Below, piece after piece: positions 56,487 through 64,000 of a stretch of 64,000 nucleotides of DNA (the stretch's first letter is position 1; the number at the start of each line of letters is the position of its first letter). The notes under the pieces were generated by a model. It was given only the letters and a program-made list of their open reading frames with translations, ran no database searches and was not told the DNA's origin. The position numbers and the translations under genes are program-made. Source of the stretch: Chromobotia macracanthus (Eukaryota; Chordata; Actinopteri; Cypriniformes; Botiidae); assembly GCA_036877525.1 (NCBI GenBank), contig JAZGTH010000014.1, positions 137,001 to 201,000 on the forward strand, in the 5' to 3' direction.

Positions 56487-56521
<35 letters not shown>

Positions 56522-59321
56522 TTACATACACTCATGCAAGTTTATACAGCCATCTCTGTGGGGACTTTAATTACTTTTATACTATACAAACTGTACATTT
56601 AAATTTTCGAAATAAGCATAATTTACTATGTTTGATCATTCCTCTTGTGGGGACTACTGGCTGGCACACATACACACACCCATACACACACACGCACGCA
56701 CGCACGCACGCACGCACAAGCAGATGACTCCTTATAAGAGGCTGTAGATTAACTGATGTGTCTGTTGACGAGACCTTCAGTGTCTGGATCTTCTGTTTCT
56801 TCTGATCAAGGTGTTGTGAAATGCTGCAGAAATGCGCATTAGTGGAGGCAGCTGAACAAGTCGTACTGCAGAGATCTGACTACACCAAATTCTCTGAGGT
56901 ATCTAAACACACCAGATCACCAAACAAAACATGAACTCTCACACACTTCACTCACCAGCATACATGTGGAAGGTCAAACGCTCGATGAGCTTCAGCACTG
57001 TTCCGGCTTTGATAATGGGAATGCCAGATTTGGACTGAACATTCTCCTCAAACACAACGTTCTCCTCTGAGTCGGGTTCCGCAAAGCGATATACCTCAGC
57101 TCCAGGAAGCCTCATCTGTTCCTCCTTCTCCTCCTGGATCATGGCTGTGTCCAGCATGCGTTCCAGCGTGGAGCGATACTGCAGTGAGATCAGTGCTGCC
57201 ATCCAGCCATTCTTCTCCTCTGCTGATTTGGCTGCGAACACCACGCTGTTCCCGTCCTTCAAAATGATCTCGAAGGCATGCCGATACTCACCCTCTTTAT
57301 CATCCTTGTCATTTATCTGGACCTGTTGAAGATCAAATAAACTGGTGACTATTTGGTCTTCAGGTTGATGCAGTCGCTGTTTCTACATTTTATCTCAATT
57401 TACTTTTACCTATTAAATCAATTCAACCAGATTCACATAAATCAATGCACCAATATACACAAAATATACATCCCTCAATAAATCTGTCACCCATCCATGC
57501 ACTCAATATGTCCATCAACAATCCGTCACTCAAAATATCCATGATTAATCCATCCACTAAATATCTCCATCATCTATCAATCTACTTAATATCTCCATTT
57601 ACCCAATCTATCATCTATCCATTTACCCAATATCTACATCATTCATCAATTCCCTCAATATATGCATCATTCATTGATTAATTCATCCATTCACTCAATA
57701 TCTCCATCACCATCATCCATCCATCATCAATTTACTCAATATCTCCATCATCCATCCACACATCTGGCTTCACAGGCTCCTCTCCTTCACAAACCTTTCT
57801 CATGAAGAACTTCTCCTTTAGGCGGTACTCTGCTGCACTGGCTCCTGGTAGACGTGGCTGACCATGGTTGGACTTGCAGCAGATCATGAGCCCGTCGAAG
57901 AGGAAGATGTGCCGCTCATGTTTGGCACCCACCCTGGTCAGAGTTCCCTCCATAATGAACTCATTACAGCACTGACCGATGTCTTTCCCCTCCCACCCAT
58001 CAATGTTCCTCTGAATCTCATTCATCCTCTTGATAGCTAGATGTTTGCCCTTCATCTGCTGACTGTAGAAACGACATGCAGACTCGCTGGAGAACAAAAC
58101 CCAGAATGGAGGGATGGATGAAGAAAATACAGAATAACACAAAGAATGAGTTAAAAACATCAACATAACACACCAGTAAATTCTTCAATCATTGGAGCAA
58201 AGATCAGGGGAGGGGAAATAAATCTAGTCATACAGAAGACATTGTTTAAACACCAGAACCAGAAGAACTTGATTTGTCCGCAGTTATGGCCAAGTCCTGG
58301 AGGTTTCTCAACATTACCAGCACAGGAATACTTTTCGTGGCCTGATCTTGCTTTAGGGAGCAACCCTCCAGGACCTGAAGGAAACATGCTTCTACCCTAT
58401 CAGACTGACACGTTTCCTTACAGGGTGACTTTCTGATGTGTTCAGGAGAAATTACATGTTTTAGCATGCAAAGTCTGATTATCTCTCATATGATCTGTAT
58501 TTAATTACAAATTGTTGGGGGTCTCAAATGGGTGATCTAATGATGCAGAGCATTACGAAGTTAATCAGAGATGGATTCAGTTTGGGTATCCAAGAACCTG
58601 TTACATCAGTGTGTTTTTGGAGACACGCACACACGACACACACAACCACACACATAACCTCCATACATGCTAAATAAACACACCAGCATATGAGCTGAGA
58701 TCACCTGAGATCTCCTCCACCATTACATCACAGCATCAGGTACATCCACATCACATAGAGTTCTACACTTTCATGCTAAAATTAAATACTTTTAATTTAA
58801 TATAACAAAATTAATTTTATTAATATATTTATAATATCTATATTGTAAGTTTACTTCTCTTACAATAGATTACAACAGAATTTGTAAAAATCACTTTATA
58901 GTTTATAGTGAAAATCAAGCAAGCAAACAACAACAAATCAACTGGATTGATTGCTAAAGCTGCGTGTAGTTCAAACCGATTACCAGTCTGTTGTAGTTCA
59001 AACACACAAAAGTCAAAGTGGAAAGAAAGTGTGTTTATCTATCTCAAAAAAGTATCTGCATCTGCCCAGTAAAGACTCTGTCATTAAATATATAGTTAAA
59101 GTAGCCAAATAACACACATACCGTAAGATCAGCCATCCTTTCCCCATACAAGAGCGCATGAAACTACAAAAACACCATTAACACAAAACAGAAGCAAGTG
59201 ACGGTCACTCTCACAAAATGACAGACAGTCATTATTCAGAGTGTCAGAGCAGGAGAACCACAGAGAATCAGAAAGGAGCCACAAACACCCTACAGAAGAA
59301 AGATGCTGAGTCAAAAGCAGC

Positions 59322-59358
<37 letters not shown>

Positions 59359-62300
59359 CTCTCTCTCTCTCTTTTTCTCTCTCTCTCTCTCTTTTTCTCT
59401 CTCTCTCTCTCTTTTCTCTCTCTCTCTCTCTTTTCTTCTCTCTCTCTCTCTCTCTCTGTTGTTTTGAGAACAATAATAGCCGGACCACCCCAGTCCTGAC
59501 GCAACAGACCCCCACCCGTGTCCTAGCTCAGGGGCTATTTTAGGGTCAAAGGGAAGCAAGAGGGGCCGGTGGGTTGGGAATTCAGGACTAAGTGTGTGTT
59601 TGTGTTATACTTTCTTCACAAGTTTGTTTGTGCACAGGACACTTAACTTGTCAACCAAGACTATTCAATTAGTAAGGTTAACTAGTAAGGCTTATCTAGA
59701 TATTCTTACATTAACAATTAACTTTAATATTTAGAAAATGCTAACAGTATTGAAAAACGATGTAATAATTATTGGTTATTATACAAACTATATTAAAGGA
59801 GTATCACAGAAATATATGTGAGTGTGATGCACTCACTTGTGTGTGCGCACATGTATGTGCATGTGTACCTCAGGCGTCTCTTGGCCAGACTCTTGGAACA
59901 GATTCTCTCCATGCTGCTCTGCAGGTTCAGCAGAGCTGTGATGGCCTGTTTTAAACACTCCTTATCCTCCTCATCTTCACTCTTCTCCTCCAGCTGCTGC
60001 AGAGCACAGATGAGAGTGAGCAGTGAATGAGCAGTGAGGAGATGAGACCGAGCAACACAACAGTAATTCAGGGTGCTTCACACAGAAATACAAGATAAAA
60101 TACACAGAGAGTGAGCCGAGAAAAGAGTGAGAAAAGAGTGAGCGTAGAGGAGCAGAGTGGACAGAGAGTAAGAAGAGAGGAGCAGAGAGTGAGAAGAGAG
60201 ATCAGAGAGTAAGAAGACAAAAGCAGAGAGTGAGCATGAGCATGGTATTCCTATGCAGTGAGCATAGGAATACCAATAGGAAAGTAAAATCACAAATTAG
60301 GTTATCATCTCAGTTGTTTACAAACTGCAATTCAGGTCCTAGAGAGCAAACTGGGACATTTATTGTAAGCCTAGGTATGCAGACGAACTTCCATCACTGA
60401 ATCTGCAGCATTCAAATGCCCATCATTCACAATGTTTTGATGTTCATTTTTCTCTGTTTGTGTCTCAGGTGAGGTTCTGACATGTTTCTCAGCTGCTTCA
60501 GTAATAAAGCTCAGCTTGAATGCTGCAGTACTGTGATACTCAACACAGAAAGATTTGGCTCGTTTTTGCTTCATAAATCAGCTTAGCAGCTTAGAGCTAC
60601 TGGGGATTTGTGGAGCTCTAGAATCAGCTGTGAGGGCACATGCTCGAATCCTTGTGACTTCTGACACAATAAACATGAGTCCTGCAAATATAGGACAACC
60701 AGAAATAACCTCCACTCACAACAAACAGCATCTACACTTTTAAATCAAAGAACGTAAAATAAATAAAACATACAAATGAGATATCATGTCAGACAGTGCC
60801 AATTAAAAGCCAACATGAACTCAAAACTGTGTTGATAAGATGTATGTTAAAAAGCTTATATCAAGCCTGCCACAAAATTAATGCCCCATAAAAACCTTGA
60901 AAGCGATTTTGGATAAGCGTTTCTTTCCCTGGTTTGCTGCTGAACATCAGGAAAGCTTTTGGAAGTTCTGCAGTCAGTTTACTGTGGACAGAAGACACAT
61001 CAGTGCTGAAGCTCAGGAGGCCACACTTACCTTCAAAATCTCAAAGTAATGCAGACAGTGGTAGACGGGCGTCAGGAGTAACCGTGGTAACACATACTGC
61101 ACAGCCTCTTTGAAGCCTTCACAGATAGACTGAAGTGAAAGAGAAGAGAGTTTACAAACACAGAGAGCTTCAGTCTACTCGGATGACAAAACTAAACTTG
61201 AATTCTGATCTTAATGACACTTAAAACAATGTACTTGTGTGTGTCATTCCTACAGTGACCTCTGACCTGGAGGTAAATGGCCGCTCCAGGTTTGGAGAGC
61301 TGACTCAGGAAGTGATCGTGAAAGCCGGTACGCAGGATGTCCTGAGCATACGTCTCGTAGGGGTCAAAGGCCAGCTCCTGAAATTGGCCAACACCCCAGA
61401 CTTAAAAAAAAGCTTGCAGCACACCCTCCCCTGACCTGCATTGTTACAGTGCGAGCGAAAACAAGTGTTGGCGCGTCTCAAGGACATGGGGTCAAATGAA
61501 CCTTTCAGGTACAGAGTACTGTGTACTCTGGGAGGGTCAGAAACTAAAACAATCAGTTCACGGAAACGCCACACAGTGCTCAGTCAATAGCCTGATGTGT
61601 GATAGTGCTGATCGTCTGCAGAGCTAACCACACATATTTCAGGAAGATGATGAACAATCAAATAATTTCTGATTCTAAAAAATAACAAAAAATCTCACTA
61701 TCCATTAATGAAGCTATCTGCTCTAAAATACGAATATAACAAAAACAATTAATAAGCTTTTTAACATGCATATTAAAAATGCCTTCTGGCATCCTTTCAA
61801 AAACAGCAAAAATAACACAAAAAGAATCTTTACCCGGCAAAAGCAGTTTTAATATTCATATGGACTTTAAATTGCTAAAAGAGAAATTAATCTTTTGTAA
61901 TCTTCATTCAGAAATTTGATGTCAAATTAGGTCAGCCACTGTTCGACTGTGTTGAATAAACCTGTTTGAACATCTTACCTCAGCCAGATCTTCAAAGCAG
62001 CTGCCCACCAGCGGATGAGGGCTGCCTTCATCTGTCATCTCCACTGTGTCCTCAATCAAGCCCAACAGCTTCACTGTCACCTCATGGATGTCCACAATAC
62101 GACTGAAGATGTTCTCCACGTCCTGCAGGGAGAGAGAGAGATGAGCTGCATCCACCTGCAGGGGGAGAGGTGTGATGATGAAGAGGCTGATGACTCACGT
62201 GAGTGGAGAACAGCATGGTGTTGGAGACAAAGGGCTCGCGGAACACTTTGATGATCAGGTTGAGGTCCCTCAGATACTGTCGTACCTCAGCCATGAACGC

Positions 62301-63844
62301 TTTTACCAGATCATAGTATGACTGCTCCTCAGACGTGGACGGTTCTTCATCTATCAGAGGGAAAACGCTGAAGTCCTCCTCAACCTGATGAAACATGTCC
62401 ATCAACACCTGTAACCACAGCAACAGGAGCAAACGCTGGGTGAAAACACAGCATTCTCATCATTCCCATGAGAAACTGCATTCTTATTTTTAAACCTGGG
62501 TTAATGTAATCCATGTTTAACCCTGTTCGAGCTGGTCAGGTTTACAGATTTCACCCCATATATTCCTGGGGTAATGTTTTCATTTGCATATTTATGAAGA
62601 TACGAGATTAATAACATTGATAAGACAAAACACAGGCACAGAGACAAGAAAAAAAACATGCATACAGCCTGTTCTGATCACTCTCTGTCTGTCTGTAACT
62701 ATATAAACAAGTGAAACTTTTTCCTTCAGGCACTGAAAACAAGCAAAAGAAATTTTATTTCATACAGATGACATTATTTCTGAAAGCTAACATAAGTAAA
62801 AATTAAGTTTTGAAAGTTTGATAATTTCTAAAAAATAGAAACTAGATATTCAGCGGCAGATATTGTAGAGCAGGATTTTATTTGACTGGACTGGGAAAAT
62901 TAGGATAATATAAATTATTATATTTTCAGATATCATTATTTAGCGATGATTACATGAACATAATGAACAAGAAAATGTTTTACCAGAGTAAACAGGAGCT
63001 ATTTTGATTTTGGTGATGCAATTACTACCTTATCTGCACACATGGCCACAGTAATGTCCTGCTGAGAGATCTCGTAATGGCGAATGTTTCGTACATAATT
63101 TCCTGCCAGCTTCAATATATCTGCAGAGATGTACTCCAGCACTGCTACTATATACACAGACACCTGATGGTCAATCTTGTACCCCAGAACCTCCTGCCAG
63201 AGAGACACACAGAAAAAAACATTACCTTATTACCTTAATATTATTACGTCCACACGTTCCATAATTTCGCTCATGTTTAATTAAAAAAACAGATTATATC
63301 AGATATCAATCTGTGACTAAACCCTCTACAGGACACAACGAACACTGCCCTCTACGGGACACGGCGAACACTGCCCTCAACAGGAAACACAGAACTGCCC
63401 TCTCCAGACCTCTTTAATGAAACTTTGGATTTAAATTTGTGTAAAATTGACACAGTGAAATGTTTTTTGATTCTCAGGTCAGAGGTCAATCTGTGATGTC
63501 TACATCCTCTAGTGGTCATACATCAGAGTTCAAGCTTGTTCAGTCTGCTCCCCTGTGTCTGCATGTGTTTGAAGGGAAGTGCACGAGACATTTCCCTTGA
63601 CTGCACACATAAGGAGCTCAGAGAACAACAGCATGTGATGATAAAAACATGCTTAAAATCTTAAGGTGGTAAGTGTAGCACAGACAGACAGACTAAGTAA
63701 CGACAGCAGCACCTTCAGAAGAGGGTGAATCTTGTCCACAGGCAGCGCGAGAGGATTCCTTCTCTTCTTCCTCTCTATAGCAGCCTGAGCATCCGCAATC
63801 GCCCATTTCTCGATGGGGTGAGGAAAACTCCTCTGCACACGTTC
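48352..63844 (-). CDS. sos1: Son of sevenless 1, Ras/Rac guanine exchange factor (5' end missing)
   Basis: Exchange factor recruited by GRB2 to activate Ras. Exons: 63844-63713, 63193-63029, 62408-62199, 62122-61979, 61377-61267, 61129-61031, 59996-59869, 58086-57795, 57322-56956, 55072-54991, 54851-54729, 54527-54424, 54251-54029, 52831-52712, 52633-52471, 52137-52020, 51775-51603, 51489-51373, 51064-50791, 49731-49687, 49347-49229, 48822-48352. These 3780 nt are in phase and give 1259 aa, starting at about human residue 72. Partial-protein positions: histone-fold end to about 120 (KVVNYVRN-type block), DH 130-335, PH 373-477 (NEFIMEGTLTRVGAKHERHI), REM 525-670, CDC25 705-950 (WFEKCIVETENIEERVAVVS, HTFEQIPSRQRKTLEEAHEL), then a proline-rich tail with SH3-binding PPPVPPRRRP, PPAIPPRQP, PTLPPREPVR, GPPVPPRHS and PKLPPKTYKR. 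Near-colinear with human SOS1; SOS2 is unlikely from the tail. Confidence 0.97.
49620..49642. repeat. GA microsatellite in a sos1 intron
   Basis: About eleven GA units close to the 45-nt exon; on the sense strand this is a CT run, about 45 bases after the exon's donor. Confidence 0.85.
49687..49731 (-). other. sos1: 45-nt cassette-type exon of sos1
   Basis: Encodes NSDTIFAPVALLHGP with a shared codon on each side. Its 45-nt length keeps the frame if skipped. It corresponds to the 15-residue segment that distinguishes two known human SOS1 isoforms. Alternative use here is inference. Confidence 0.75.
50600..50770. mobile_element. Dispersed non-autonomous repeat, copy 2 (sos1 intron)
   Basis: Nearly identical over about 150 bases to the element at 537-690, preceded by the same TG run. 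It ends close to the donor of the sos1 exon at 51064-50791. Confidence 0.7.
52838..54020. other. sos1 intron without recognised content
   Basis: AT-rich intron between the exons at 54029 and 52831. No exon, transposon or RNA gene recognised. Confidence 0.5.
55080..56950. other. sos1 intron with microsatellites
   Basis: Contains a CA run at about 56488-56520, a CGCA run at about 56693-56717 and a weak inverted-repeat element (tgtggggact near 56559 and again near 56645). No exon recognised. Confidence 0.5.
57440..57765. repeat. Degenerate TCCATCATC-type minisatellite
   Basis: Irregular copies of words such as CTCAATATCTCCATCATCC and CATCCATTTACCCAATATCT, about 20-30 bases per unit, in the sos1 intron before the exon at 57795. 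Confidence 0.75.
59326..59458. repeat. CT-rich microsatellite with TTTT interruptions
   Basis: Runs of CT separated at fairly even spacing by CTTTTCT or CTTTTTCT, in a sos1 intron. On the sense strand of sos1 it is GA-rich. Confidence 0.95.
60105..60245. repeat. Purine-rich tandem repeat
   Basis: Units like GAGAGTGAGAAGAG and GCAGAGAGTAAGAAGA of about 22-26 bases, in the sos1 intron upstream of the exon at 59996. Confidence 0.75.
63316..63410. repeat. Three-copy tandem repeat of about 31 bp
   Basis: Copies begin CCCTCTACAGGACACAACGA, then ACACTGCCCTCTACGGGACA, with the third copy (caacaggaaacacag) more diverged. Located in a sos1 intron. Confidence 0.7.
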
Positions 63845-64000
63845 CTGACAAACACAAAACCACAAAATAAGACAGAGAGGAGGCAGAACACATCAACAAA
63901 CAGTTTATATGTGGAGCGTCACAGGATAAAAGCCAGTCAAAGTTTAAGACAAGACTGAGCTTTTATCCTTCACACAGTACAATGATCATCAAACATGCTT

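Overview
The window is vertebrate nuclear DNA, almost certainly from a teleost fish and probably a cypriniform. It has long introns with GT-AG junctions, abundant CA/TG, GA and minisatellite repeats, a Tc1 element with IR/DR-type ends, and tRNA-derived SINE pieces of the kind common in cyprinid genomes. All gene models were built by hand by joining reading-frame segments at splice sites and checking codon phase. Four of the five models close exactly in phase over all their exons; the fifth (loxl4) runs in phase from the window edge to its stop.

Layout: (1) 1-3963, + strand: the 3' half of a lysyl-oxidase-like gene, best match LOXL4 (end of the last SRCR domain plus the whole catalytic domain). 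(2) 6580-13091, - strand: complete atlastin gene atl2, 13 coding exons, 573 aa, with a CpG-rich promoter. (3) 16142-34151, - strand: complete hnrnpll (hnRNP L-like), 13 coding exons, 531 aa, swollen by very large tandem repeats in introns 1 and 6 and carrying a U12-type AT-AC intron 4. (4) 40119-45233, - strand: complete srsf7, 8 coding exons, 228 aa, with a candidate poison exon in intron 3 and a whole Tc1 transposon in intron 4. (5) 48352-63844, - strand: sos1 from the fourth quarter of its HF domain region to the stop codon, 22 coding exons and 1259 codons; about 71 N-terminal residues lie beyond the right edge.

The order sos1 - srsf7 - hnrnpll - atl2, all on one strand, is that of human chromosome 2p22. 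The GALM gene expected between hnrnpll and srsf7, and the GEMIN6/DHX57/MORN2/ARHGEF33 group expected between srsf7 and sos1, were not found. loxl4 (human 10q24) is joined tail-to-tail to the block. The genes share no single pathway: matrix cross-linking, ER membrane fusion, two RNA-processing proteins and a Ras/Rac exchange factor.

The most interesting signals concern splicing: the AT-AC intron, the (TG)97 tract directly abutting an atl2 acceptor, a triplicated atl2 exon 1 donor, the srsf7 poison-exon candidate, and an srsf7 intron that is nearly all transposon. No undescribed multi-gene system was found.
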